From the NCBI GenBank assembly GCA_012519355.1, contig JAAYQJ010000167.1, forward strand, positions 1-33,584: DNA of 33,584 bases, in the 5' to 3' direction. Below the pieces are notes generated by a model. The model worked only from the letters and a program-made list of their open reading frames with translations. It did not search any database and had not been told where the DNA came from. This document shows, piece after piece, positions 1-9,059 of the stretch. The stretch is from Tissierellia bacterium (GTDB lineage: Bacteria > Bacillota > Clostridia > Tissierellales > Tissierellaceae). Both the position numbers and the translations under genes were made by a program. Position 1 is the first letter of the stretch. Every line of letters begins with the position of its first letter.

Positions 1-308
1 AAAGTGGCAACTCCTGTTAGGCCCTTTGGCATACTTTCTGTTAGTACCTTAGTAAATATTTGTGGTGCAGAGCTTACTCCTTCCTCTACTACCCCATTGT
101 CGGCACACATTACTACTATGGCTTTTTTATTGATTTCATTAATGACTTTTCCAGTCATACCTGCAATTTTTATAGTTACTTCTTCTAAGCTACCTAAACT
201 TCCCATTGGCTTTAGTAAACCATCCCATTTTTCTCTTGCTAGTTTTTTAGTTTCTTCATTAGGTGAAGTTATTTTACTTAAAGTTTCTTTTATTAAATTC
301 ATCTGCAT
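1..308 (-). CDS. cobT: Nicotinate-nucleotide--dimethylbenzimidazole phosphoribosyltransferase, N-terminal part (3' end lies outside window)
   Basis: Minus-strand reading from ATG at 308 or 302: M(QM)NLIKETLSKITSPNEETKKLAREKWDGLLKPMGSLGSLEEVTIKIAGMTGKVINEINKKAIVVMCADNGVVEEGVSSAPQ..., typical CobT N-terminus (LxKPxGSLG, ADNGVxxEGVS). SD-like GGAAGG upstream. The plus ORF 4..339 is its antisense. Confidence 0.88.
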   Translation of the reverse strand, partial: MQMNLIKETLSKITSPNEETKKLAREKWDGLLKPMGSLGSLEEVTIKIAGMTGKVINEINKKAIVVMCADNGVVEEGVSSAPQIFTKVLTESMPKGLTGVAT

Positions 309-309
309 T

Positions 310-576
310 TTACCTTCCTTCTCTATTTTTTCTTTTTAAATTGTTTTGTTCCATTAGCTTTTTATTTATATAATCATATCCATTTGGTTTATGAGGTATA
401 AGACAGTTTGAACAATCTTTTATGCCTGAATTATCTATATAATTTCCACCACAATCCTCCAATAAATATAGCGGACAATAGCAAAACATACAATTAAACT
501 CTTCTTTGTTTTCTACCTTGTGACATGGAAAATAATCACAAGCAAGATTTCTATAAAATCTATATGAGTTTTCCAT
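310..576 (-). CDS. Cysteine-rich small domain protein (PF04071-like) in cobalamin operon
   Basis: 88 aa with CDYFPCHK...EFNCMFCYCPLY...DCGGNY...GIKDCSNCLIPH; matches my recollection of the Cys-rich small domain family found near cob/cbi genes. Confidence 0.8.
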   Translation of the reverse strand: MENSYRFYRNLACDYFPCHKVENKEEFNCMFCYCPLYLLEDCGGNYIDNSGIKDCSNCLIPHKPNGYDYINKKLMEQNNLKRKNREGR

Positions 577-1320
577 TTATTTTTCCCCCCTGCTTTTTTC
601 TCTGATTATTTTTTCAATCAAATCTAAATCTTTTATTCCATCTTCATCTTCTCTACCTATGACTATTGGTATTATACCTAATTCCTCACAGGCTTGTAAT
701 TTTTCTAGAGTGCCGCCTTTTTGTCCACTATCCTTCATTACACAGTATTTAACTTTATATTCTTTAAACATAATTTTGTTATATTCTTTAGAAAATGGAC
801 CTAATACTGCTACTATATCTTTCATCTGTATATTATATTTTCTACATTCCTCTATACTTTCCATAGCTGGAAGTATTCTATAGATAAATCTGTTGTTGCC
901 TCGTACTTTTTCAAAATCTCCAATATTTTTAGACCCTGTTGTAAAAAATACTGTTCCTGAAATGGTAGATAAATAATTATAGGCTTCTTCATAGTTTTTT
1001 AGATAAATAGCATTTATTTTAAACTCTGTTTTAGACCTTATATATTTAATATAATATATTTTCAAATCCTTTGCCACTTGTTTTGCATTTTCAGATACTA
1101 TTTTTGCATAAGGGTGGCTTAAATCAACAATTAGTGAGATTTTGTATTCTTTACAAAATCTCACCATTTCCTGATAATTCATTCTACCTGTAAGTAGTCT
1201 ATGACTATAAATAAACTCTTTTCCTCCATCTGTAGCTATAGTTACTATATAATTATTTAAATCCTTTATTCTATTTACTATTTCCCTAGCTTCGCTGGTA
1301 CCCCCTATTATCCAAATCAT
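577..1320 (-). CDS. cbiJ: Cobalt-precorrin-6A reductase
   Basis: N-terminal MIWIIGGTSEAREI, ...VDLSHPYA...; position in cbi operon. Confidence 0.9.
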   Translation of the reverse strand: MIWIIGGTSEAREIVNRIKDLNNYIVTIATDGGKEFIYSHRLLTGRMNYQEMVRFCKEYKISLIVDLSHPYAKIVSENAKQVAKDLKIYYIKYIRSKTEFKINAIYLKNYEEAYNYLSTISGTVFFTTGSKNIGDFEKVRGNNRFIYRILPAMESIEECRKYNIQMKDIVAVLGPFSKEYNKIMFKEYKVKYCVMKDSGQKGGTLEKLQACEELGIIPIVIGREDEDGIKDLDLIEKIIREKSRGEK

Positions 1321-2039
1321 TTTATATTATATCCTCTCGGTGTTATAATTCTCTTATCTTTAATATAAGAATTTGAATTTCCTATAATAAGTATTGAAAT
1401 CATGTCTACCTTTTCATAGTCAATATTATCTAAAGTAGCAATAGTTATTTCTGTACCAGCCCTACCAGAGTTTTTAACTATACCTACAGGTGTTTCTCCA
1501 CTTCTATGATTTAAAATTATATTTACTGCCTTTTTTAAATGATCTTTTCTTCCCTTTGACCTAGGGTTGTATATAGATATGACAAAATCTGCCTCTGCAG
1601 CATTTTCAAGTCTTTTTTCTATTACTTCCCATGGAGTAAGTAAATCAGATAAGCTAATGGAAGCATAATCGTGCATAATGGGAGAACCTAATTCTGCTGC
1701 TGCAGAAAAGGCAGATGTTATTCCCGGTATTATTTCTACTTCTATTTCTTCAGCTAATTCAAGGATTGGTCCAGCCATACCATAAAGTCCAGCATCTCCT
1801 GTACTTATTATTGCTGTGTCTTTTCCATTCTTAACCATGTCTATGGCTACTTTACATCTTTCTATTTCACCCTTCATTCCAGTAGAAAAAACTTTTTTCC
1901 CTTCTACTAAATCTCCCAAGTATTCTATATAAGGAGTATAACCTACTATTATATCACTAGCTTTTATTACTTCTACTGCTTTATAAGTCATATGTTCCCT
2001 ACCACCTGGTCCTATTCCAACTACATATAATTTAGCCAT
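1317..2039 (-). CDS. cbiH: Cobalt-precorrin-3B C17-methyltransferase
   Basis: KLYVVGIGPGGREHMTYKAVEVIKASDIIVGYTPYIEY; SAM-dependent tetrapyrrole methylase signature; 4-nt overlap with cbiJ. Confidence 0.93.
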   Translation of the reverse strand: MAKLYVVGIGPGGREHMTYKAVEVIKASDIIVGYTPYIEYLGDLVEGKKVFSTGMKGEIERCKVAIDMVKNGKDTAIISTGDAGLYGMAGPILELAEEIEVEIIPGITSAFSAAAELGSPIMHDYASISLSDLLTPWEVIEKRLENAAEADFVISIYNPRSKGRKDHLKKAVNIILNHRSGETPVGIVKNSGRAGTEITIATLDNIDYEKVDMISILIIGNSNSYIKDKRIITPRGYNIK

Positions 2040-3081
2040 TGTTCATCTCCTTTGATATTGATATTGTAATGCCATTAAATTTGAGTTTATTCCTTATGAT
2101 TTTACCTCCCAGTAAATACGCAGTAGGCTCTGATACAGAATAAACTCCTATGGTATCCTTCACAAATTGGGATTTTTCAAATTTATTTTCTATTTCCTTA
2201 ATTTCATCAATAGTAAATATCCTTATAGGACAATTAAAGTATTTTGCTGCTTCTATAATCCCTCTTTCATCCTTCTTTACTTCCACTGTGCCAATAGCTT
2301 TTATGCTTTTGATAGATAAATTTGCTTCCATAAAAGCTGTTTCTATGGCGTCTATTATCCTTTTTCTTTCTATTCCTTTCCTACATCCTATGCCAATATT
2401 AATATTTTTTGGTCTTAAATAAACATATGGAATATCTATATTGGACATATTATAAGTTTTGGAACTAATTATGATAAGTCCATTAAGATTTTTTATTTCA
2501 CTTGAAATAACACCTTGAGATAAATTAAAAAATTGTAAATCGTCTAGGATGATTAGATTTGGATAATCTATTATCTTATTATCTTCTGAATAAAATCCTA
2601 TGTTCTTTTCATTTACCATCATTGCTGCTATTTTAGTTATTTCTTTCATATCTTCTATATAATAATTATTTTTTTTTGCAAATAAATCAATAGATTCTAT
2701 ATCTCTATTATCTGAGGCAGTAGTAATGACAGGAGTAGCATTTATTCTCTCTCCTATCCACGCTGCTAATTTGTTTGCTCCTCCTATATGTCCAGATAAT
2801 AAGGATATGGAAAATCTCCCTAAATCATCTATAACTACTACTGCTGGATCTATAGTTTTATGTTTTATATATGGAGCTATCATCCTTATGGCAATTCCAG
2901 TGGAAGCCATAAACACTAAGCCATCATATTTCTCCCACAGATAGGGTATTATCTTTTTTATACCTCCTTCTACTTCTTTATTAGTATAATGATGTATAAT
3001 ATATTCTTCATCTTTTAAGCCTCTTATCTTGTCTCCTAGTTCTTTGCCTTTGTCAGTAAAGGATAGACAGGCTATTTTCAT
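2032..3081 (-). CDS. cbiG: Cobalt-precorrin-5A hydrolase
   Basis: GLVFMASTGIAIRMIAPYIKHKTIDPAVVVIDDLGRFSISLLSGHIGGANKLA, and C-terminal GIGCRKG...SVSEPTAYLLGG. Confidence 0.94.
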   Translation of the reverse strand: MKIACLSFTDKGKELGDKIRGLKDEEYIIHHYTNKEVEGGIKKIIPYLWEKYDGLVFMASTGIAIRMIAPYIKHKTIDPAVVVIDDLGRFSISLLSGHIGGANKLAAWIGERINATPVITTASDNRDIESIDLFAKKNNYYIEDMKEITKIAAMMVNEKNIGFYSEDNKIIDYPNLIILDDLQFFNLSQGVISSEIKNLNGLIIISSKTYNMSNIDIPYVYLRPKNINIGIGCRKGIERKRIIDAIETAFMEANLSIKSIKAIGTVEVKKDERGIIEAAKYFNCPIRIFTIDEIKEIENKFEKSQFVKDTIGVYSVSEPTAYLLGGKIIRNKLKFNGITISISKEMNNG

Positions 3082-3836
3082 TTAGCTCCACTCCTAAATT
3101 TATGAGTAAAACTTGGGTCATATAGTTTTGACCTGTCATATTCACCTTCTATAAAATTACCTACTAGGATTTGAGCCATTTTATTAATATTCTCTTTTTT
3201 TACTTTTTCTTCAATATCCTTAAGGGTTCCAAATATTATTTTTTCATCTTCCCAAGTAGCCTTATATACTATGGCTACTGGTATATTATCTGTTCCATAA
3301 CCCTTAACCAGTTTTTCCACAACCCTATCAATTTCTTGCACAGATAAAAATATGGCCATTGAAGCTTTATACTTAGCTAAAAATTCTAAATCTTCCTCCT
3401 CTGGTACAGGAGTTCTTCCTTCTATTCGTGTCAATATTACTGTTTGACTTACATTAGGTAATGTAAATTCTCTTTTTATTGAAGCACAGGCAGCTGTAAA
3501 GGAGCTAACTCCTGGTACTACTTCATAGGAAATACCTTTTATATCTAAAATATCCATTTGTTCTCTTATGGCTCCATATATTGTTGGGTCTCCTGTATGC
3601 AATCTAACTACCTTTAGATTATCTTTTTCTGCCCTTTCTATTACTTCAATTACTTCTTCTAATGTCATTGAAGCTGAGTTGTAAAACTTAGCCCCTTCTT
3701 TACAGAATTTTAAATGTTCATTAGATACTAATGAACCTGCATATATAACCACATCAGCTTCCCCTAAAAGTTTTCTTCCTTTAACTGTAATTAAATCTAC
3801 ATCTCCTGGTCCTGCACCTACAAAACTAACCATCAC
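3078..3836 (-). CDS. cbiF: Cobalt-precorrin-4 C11-methyltransferase
   Basis: VSFVGAGPGDVDLITVKGRKLLGEADVVIYAGSLV; RLHTGDPTIYGAIREQM. Confidence 0.95.
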   Translation of the reverse strand: MMVSFVGAGPGDVDLITVKGRKLLGEADVVIYAGSLVSNEHLKFCKEGAKFYNSASMTLEEVIEVIERAEKDNLKVVRLHTGDPTIYGAIREQMDILDIKGISYEVVPGVSSFTAACASIKREFTLPNVSQTVILTRIEGRTPVPEEEDLEFLAKYKASMAIFLSVQEIDRVVEKLVKGYGTDNIPVAIVYKATWEDEKIIFGTLKDIEEKVKKENINKMAQILVGNFIEGEYDRSKLYDPSFTHKFRSGAK

Positions 3837-4386
3837 TCTTCACTCCTTTTACTATGAATATAGGATTTTGTCCCTTTAAAATACCTATTTTATCCATAGT
3901 TGATGTTTGAACTAATTGGACTTCTATATCTTTATAATTATATTTATTTAATAGCTCCACAAATTGGTTTAGGTTTTTCAAAGTTATAAAATTGCCACAT
4001 ACAATTCCCTTTTCTTCCAGATTTGTCTCTAAATATGAGAATATTTCCTTTAATTTGCCTCCAGAGCCACCTATAAAACATTTATTAAATTTTTCATTGG
4101 GAAGATTTTCTGGTGCTTGTCCATGTACTATACTTAAATCGACTCCAAACTTATCACTATTTCTTTTTATTAATTCAATACCTTCAGCTTCTCTTTCTAT
4201 TGCCCACACTGTAGCTCCATGAAGAACAGCCTCTATAGATATGGAACCTGTTCCTGCTCCTATATCTAATAATCTATCTCCATTTTCTATTGCTAAATAT
4301 CCCAATGTTAAAATTCTAATATTGAATTTAGTCATTGGGATACTACCTCTTATAAACTCTTCATCCTTAATCCATTTTATTTTCAA
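3826..4386 (-). CDS. cbiT: Cobalt-precorrin-6B C15-methyltransferase (decarboxylating)
   Basis: IRGSIPMTKFNIRILTLGYLAIENGDRLLDIGAGTGSISIEA; class I SAM methyltransferase next to cbiE. Confidence 0.93.
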   Translation of the reverse strand: MKIKWIKDEEFIRGSIPMTKFNIRILTLGYLAIENGDRLLDIGAGTGSISIEAVLHGATVWAIEREAEGIELIKRNSDKFGVDLSIVHGQAPENLPNEKFNKCFIGGSGGKLKEIFSYLETNLEEKGIVCGNFITLKNLNQFVELLNKYNYKDIEVQLVQTSTMDKIGILKGQNPIFIVKGVKSDG

Positions 4387-4963
4387 TTATCACCACTCCA
4401 AGGGAAGAAATATTTTCTATTTCTTCTCCAATATTTTTAATAATTATTTTCTCATCATCATAGGATAAATTAAATCCTACATAAATCTTTCCTTTAATAT
4501 TTAGTCTATATAATTCCTTTGATATTTTATCTGGAGTATTAAATTTATCTATTAAAAGTATACTAAGTTTATGTGATTTAATCTTTTCTAAATTATCTTC
4601 TCTTCCATGTAAAGATAAAAAGAAAGCATTTTGCCATGACTTCTGAAGCTTACCCATTAAATATTGAAAAGAAGATAATCCAGGTAATACTTCTTTTATT
4701 GGTAACCCTTTCCCCTTTAAAAAATCAACTATACCAAAGAAGTTTGGATCTCCTGATGCCAATAATAATATTTCTTTTTCTTTATCCATATATTTTAATA
4801 TTTCTTCTACCTTATTTACTTGAATAATATCTTCTCTAATATGTTTAAGGGAATTTGTTACTCTACCAAAGGCCAAAATATACTTTGCCTTTTCTATTCT
4901 CATTTTCACATCTAAAGTTAAATATTTAGGATTTCCTGGACCTACTCCAGCTACAATTAACAT
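4367..4963 (-). CDS. cbiE: Cobalt-precorrin-7 C5-methyltransferase
   Basis: LIVAGVGPGNPKYLTLDV; LLASGDPNFFGI; overlaps cbiT. Confidence 0.9.
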   Translation of the reverse strand: MLIVAGVGPGNPKYLTLDVKMRIEKAKYILAFGRVTNSLKHIREDIIQVNKVEEILKYMDKEKEILLLASGDPNFFGIVDFLKGKGLPIKEVLPGLSSFQYLMGKLQKSWQNAFFLSLHGREDNLEKIKSHKLSILLIDKFNTPDKISKELYRLNIKGKIYVGFNLSYDDEKIIIKNIGEEIENISSLGVVIIENKMD

Positions 4964-6033
4964 ATATTCACCCCTTTTTCCATGGAATATATGATTACTT
5001 TCACTTTATAATCTTCATCCTTTAAATATTTTCTAATCCTTTCTTCTGCTCCTTTTTCCATATATTTTGCCACCTTACCATATCCTGCTTCTATACAGAT
5101 ATTTAGTCCTTCCTCAGCTGTAATGGATTTATTAACTTTATTTAATAACTTCATGGGAGCACCCATAAGGGCCAAATAATATACGAAGGCTTCCATTCTT
5201 CCATCACACACTTTACTATGAGTATTAAATATACCTATGGAGAGTTTTGAAAATTTTCCTATATGTCCTATTAAAGTTATGGATTTAAAGCCTTTATTAT
5301 ATATATAAAGTAAACTATCTCCTAGAAAATTAGATACTTTAACTTTTGGCCCCTTTATTTCCAATTCTTCACATAACTTTTCCCCATAGTTTCCCGGCAC
5401 TAAAATAATATGTTCTTTTCCTAGAGTATCTGCTATCATATCTACTTCCATATATATGGTCTTTAACAGTGCTTCTTCACTCATGGGATATACTATGCCT
5501 TTGGTACCTATAATGGATATGCCACCTTCGATTCCAATATTTTTGTTATAAGTTTTTTTCCCTATTTCTTCTCCCTCTGGGGCGAAAATTAAAATATCAT
5601 ATCCTCTATCTGAAACTTCCCTTACTTCTTTTTCTATCATTTTCTTTGGTACAGGATTAATAGCAGCATGGCCAATTTCACCAAATAATCCTTTTCTTTT
5701 TATTTTCCCTATACCTTGTCCACCATCTATAAAAACAATTCCATCATTTCTACTAGATACTGTTGCATATATTTCTATGCCATCTGTATTATCAGGATCG
5801 TCTCCGGCATCTTTTACAATGGAACATGTTGCCCTATTACCTTCAATTAACTGGCTGTTCACTTTAAGTTTTAGTCTAATGCCTGCTGGTGTATCTATTT
5901 CTACATAATTTATTATCTTTCCTGTTTCAAGCATAATAGCTGCTGCTTTTGCTGCCCCTGCTGCACAACTACCTGTGGTATATCCACATCTTAAGTTTTT
6001 TCCATCTTTAATTACATATAAATCTAATGTCAT
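4957..6033 (-). CDS. cbiD: Cobalt-precorrin-5B C1-methyltransferase
   Basis: LRCGYTTGSCAAGAAKAAA; CSIVKDAGDDPDNTDG; GIGKIKRKGL. Confidence 0.96.
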   Translation of the reverse strand: MTLDLYVIKDGKNLRCGYTTGSCAAGAAKAAAIMLETGKIINYVEIDTPAGIRLKLKVNSQLIEGNRATCSIVKDAGDDPDNTDGIEIYATVSSRNDGIVFIDGGQGIGKIKRKGLFGEIGHAAINPVPKKMIEKEVREVSDRGYDILIFAPEGEEIGKKTYNKNIGIEGGISIIGTKGIVYPMSEEALLKTIYMEVDMIADTLGKEHIILVPGNYGEKLCEELEIKGPKVKVSNFLGDSLLYIYNKGFKSITLIGHIGKFSKLSIGIFNTHSKVCDGRMEAFVYYLALMGAPMKLLNKVNKSITAEEGLNICIEAGYGKVAKYMEKGAEERIRKYLKDEDYKVKVIIYSMEKGVNIC

Positions 6034-6650
6034 CTTCCTACTACCATGTATAAAAGGGCATTGATAATAGAAGCAGATACATTACTTCCTCCTTTATTGC
6101 CTACTGTAGATATAGATGGTATAGAGAATTGTCTTAAATATTCCTTAGACTCTTGAGCACCAACAAAACCTACTGGTACACCTACTATAAATCTAGGATT
6201 AACTTTACCTTCCTTAAATAATTCTAATAGTCTAAATAATGCAGTTGGTGCATTGCCTATTACAAATATATCTATTCCTTCTCTAACGGCTAAGTCTACT
6301 GCACAGGCCGACCTAGTAGTACCTAATTCCTTCGATAAGGAAAATACCCTTTCATCATCAATAAAGCATTTTAGCTGACAATTTGCCTTTTTAAGTGCAG
6401 GCTTGTTAATTCCCATGTAGGCCATCTTAGTATCTGTAAATATGGTTTTTCCCTCTAAGATAGCCTTTTTGGCTTCTTCTATAAATCCATATTTAAATTC
6501 AATTATATTTCTATAATCTAAATCTCCAGTGGTGTGTATCATTCTCTTTGCTACTAACTTTTCTTCTTTAGTAAAGGAAGTATCTCCCATGACCTCATCT
6601 ATAAGAGCCATACTTTTATTTTCTATTTCCATAGGATTTTTAATATACAA
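6030..6650 (-). CDS. cbiC: Cobalt-precorrin-8 methylmutase
   Basis: VAKRMIHTTGDLDY; FTDTKMAYMGI; PRFIVGVPVGFVGAQESKEYL. Confidence 0.95.
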   Translation of the reverse strand: MYIKNPMEIENKSMALIDEVMGDTSFTKEEKLVAKRMIHTTGDLDYRNIIEFKYGFIEEAKKAILEGKTIFTDTKMAYMGINKPALKKANCQLKCFIDDERVFSLSKELGTTRSACAVDLAVREGIDIFVIGNAPTALFRLLELFKEGKVNPRFIVGVPVGFVGAQESKEYLRQFSIPSISTVGNKGGSNVSASIINALLYMVVGR

Positions 6651-6652
6651 TT

Positions 6653-7972
6653 TTATCCCTCTTTTCTTATGTTTTTAACAATATCCAATAAATAATTTAA
6701 GGATTCCATATTTCCAAGGAAATTAATATGTTGATAATAAGCCAAGACATTTTTATAGATATATCCACATTGCCATTTTCTTTTATTGTTCATTGGCTTT
6801 GCAATATAAAATATTGGCTCCAATTCTATATGGATTAATGATCGATGATATTCATGACCAGTAATTATAGTTCCTTGTTTTCCCAGTAAAGTATCTTGGT
6901 TTAAATCTATATTTACATATCCAAATCTTTGCAATCTATCTGTCATTTTAGCATGCCCATTAAATATATTGCACATGGGATAATTTTCTATTGAAGAGAC
7001 TAAATACATAAAACCTCCAGCCTCTGCAATAATAGGTTTTCCTTTCCCTGCATTTTCTCTAATAGAAATAATCATATCCTTATTTAAGGACAATTCCTTT
7101 TTATAAATTTCCGGATACCCACCACCTATATATATAAGGTCAGCCTGTGGAAGTTTTTTATCTCTAATTGGGGAAAAATATTCTACTTTGCATATATTTT
7201 CCAGTAGGTTAAGGTTTTCATTATAATAAAAGTTAAAAGCTTCATCATAGGCGATGGCTACTTTTATATCTTTTTTTCTATCATATTCATAGGGTGTAAT
7301 TTCAATTTCACTAGCTAATTTTAGTATTTTATCTATATCTATTGTTTTTTCCACTGCTATTGCTGCCTTAGATATTAATTCTTCAGTGTCCTTTTTTTCC
7401 TCAGGCTGCATAAGCCCTAAGTATCTGCTTTCTACTTCTAAAGATATATCATGGGATAGATAACCTAATACTTCAATATCTATATATTCTTTAATTTTTT
7501 CCTTTAATAATAAATACATATCTTTACTTACTTTGTTTAGTATAAGCCCTTTAATCTTTGAGCCAGGAAATTCTACCATACCTTTTATTTTGGGTATGGC
7601 TGAAAACATTTCACCTTTAGGTCTATATACTAATATGGCTGGAATATCTAATTCCTTCGATATATGAAAGCTTGAATTTTCAAAGGTATTAAATATTCCA
7701 TCAAAATATCCCATGGCTCCCTCTATTATTCCATATTCTCCATAATTCATAGACAAAGATTCTCTGATACCTTTTTTTCCCATTAAATGCATATCAAGAT
7801 TTCCGGCTCTTTTTCCTGATGCCAGTTCTAGATATTTAAGGTCAATGAAGTCTGGGCCTGTTTTAAATGCAGATATATTTAATCCTTTGTTTTTCATTGC
7901 CCTAATAAGTCCTAAAGTAATAGTTGTTTTCCCAGTATTACTAGAAGGAGCTGTAATCATTATGGATTTCAT
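6653..7972 (-). CDS. cbiA: Cobyrinate a,c-diamide synthase with apparently inactive glutaminase site
   Basis: ITAPSSNTGKTTITLGL P-loop; GGGYPEIY; GHEYHRS. At the expected catalytic Cys (AECGG) the sequence reads IIAEAGGFMYL (codon GCT, plus positions 7019-7021). Confidence 0.92.
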   Translation of the reverse strand: MKSIMITAPSSNTGKTTITLGLIRAMKNKGLNISAFKTGPDFIDLKYLELASGKRAGNLDMHLMGKKGIRESLSMNYGEYGIIEGAMGYFDGIFNTFENSSFHISKELDIPAILVYRPKGEMFSAIPKIKGMVEFPGSKIKGLILNKVSKDMYLLLKEKIKEYIDIEVLGYLSHDISLEVESRYLGLMQPEEKKDTEELISKAAIAVEKTIDIDKILKLASEIEITPYEYDRKKDIKVAIAYDEAFNFYYNENLNLLENICKVEYFSPIRDKKLPQADLIYIGGGYPEIYKKELSLNKDMIISIRENAGKGKPIIAEAGGFMYLVSSIENYPMCNIFNGHAKMTDRLQRFGYVNIDLNQDTLLGKQGTIITGHEYHRSLIHIELEPIFYIAKPMNNKRKWQCGYIYKNVLAYYQHINFLGNMESLNYLLDIVKNIRKEG

Positions 7973-9022
7973 CTACATCTTCTCCAATTCATTAAAGATT
8001 TCTATAAGTTTTTCATTGTCTTTCCTTGCCTTTATGGCAACCCTAATATAGTTTTTGTCTAATCCCGTAAAACTGGAACATTTTCTTATGACTATACCTC
8101 TTTCCAGGAAAAAATTAAATACATATTCTTCATCCCATTTTAATAATTTAATTAAAATATAATTAGTTTCTGTAGGAAATACTTTTATAAGGGAAAGTCT
8201 TGATAATTCTTGATACATATATTGTCTTTCTATTTCTATATATTCTTTACTTGTTCTTATATATTCTTTGTCATTAAATATAAAATTCCCTGCTGCCTCT
8301 GCAAAAGAGTTTACACTCCAAGGCAATTCTATTTTTGATATTTCTTTTGCTAAAGCCATAGATGTACATCCATAGCCAAGCCTTATACCCGGCAGTGCAA
8401 AAAACTTTGTAGCAGCTCTTATAATTCCTACATTCTCATAATTTGATTCTCTAAATAATTCTATACTATCATAATCCCCAGAACAAAATTCGAAAAAAGC
8501 CTCATCTAATACTAGATATGCCCCTGATTTTTTAATTATATTATGAAGTATTGTTAATTCTATTTTATCTAACCTAAGTCCAGTTGGATTATTTGGATTA
8601 CCAAGTATTATTAAATCATCTTTTTCGATAATATTTCCAATAGCTTTCATATCTATAGTAAAATCAGAATTGTATGGAATTCTAATCACTTCTTTTTCAT
8701 GGATAATAGCTCTTTTTTCGTATTCTGAAAAAGAGGGAGTGCATATCAATACTCTATTTGCTAGCATTATAAAATCATTTATTAACTCTACTGCACCATT
8801 ACCAACTATGGTGTTTTCCTCGTTACATTTTAAATAATTAGATATAGACTTTTTTAATTTTCTATATTTCATATCTGGATATGCTTCAAGGTTTTTAAAA
8901 CTATCCATTAATACTTCTCTTAACCCCTTTGGTGGACCTAAAGGATTTATATTGCTGCTATAATCTATTAGTTCTCCATTATAATACATTTCATAAGATA
9001 ATAAATCTCCTCCATGTTCCAT
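7973..9022 (-). CDS. cobD: Threonine-phosphate decarboxylase / histidinol-phosphate-aminotransferase-like PLP enzyme
   Basis: MEHGGDLL...YSSNINPLGPPKGL; NPNNPTG; PLP-Lys region AATKFFALPGIRLGYG; SD GAAGGTGATGAA before ATG. Confidence 0.9.
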   Translation of the reverse strand: MEHGGDLLSYEMYYNGELIDYSSNINPLGPPKGLREVLMDSFKNLEAYPDMKYRKLKKSISNYLKCNEENTIVGNGAVELINDFIMLANRVLICTPSFSEYEKRAIIHEKEVIRIPYNSDFTIDMKAIGNIIEKDDLIILGNPNNPTGLRLDKIELTILHNIIKKSGAYLVLDEAFFEFCSGDYDSIELFRESNYENVGIIRAATKFFALPGIRLGYGCTSMALAKEISKIELPWSVNSFAEAAGNFIFNDKEYIRTSKEYIEIERQYMYQELSRLSLIKVFPTETNYILIKLLKWDEEYVFNFFLERGIVIRKCSSFTGLDKNYIRVAIKARKDNEKLIEIFNELEKM

Positions 9023-9059
9023 TTCATCACCTTCTTTATATAATTTTATATAGCGTTAA

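Noticed and set aside
4-339. Plus-strand ORF of 111 aa
   Set aside because: Antisense to the clear CobT N-terminus on the minus strand; translation has no recognisable family.
659-4827. Plus-strand ORFs 659..883, 2150..2422, 2726..2944, 3992..4222, 4241..4468, 4636..4827
   Set aside because: All lie antisense to confidently identified cbi genes; low-complexity hydrophobic translations typical of antisense AT-rich coding DNA.
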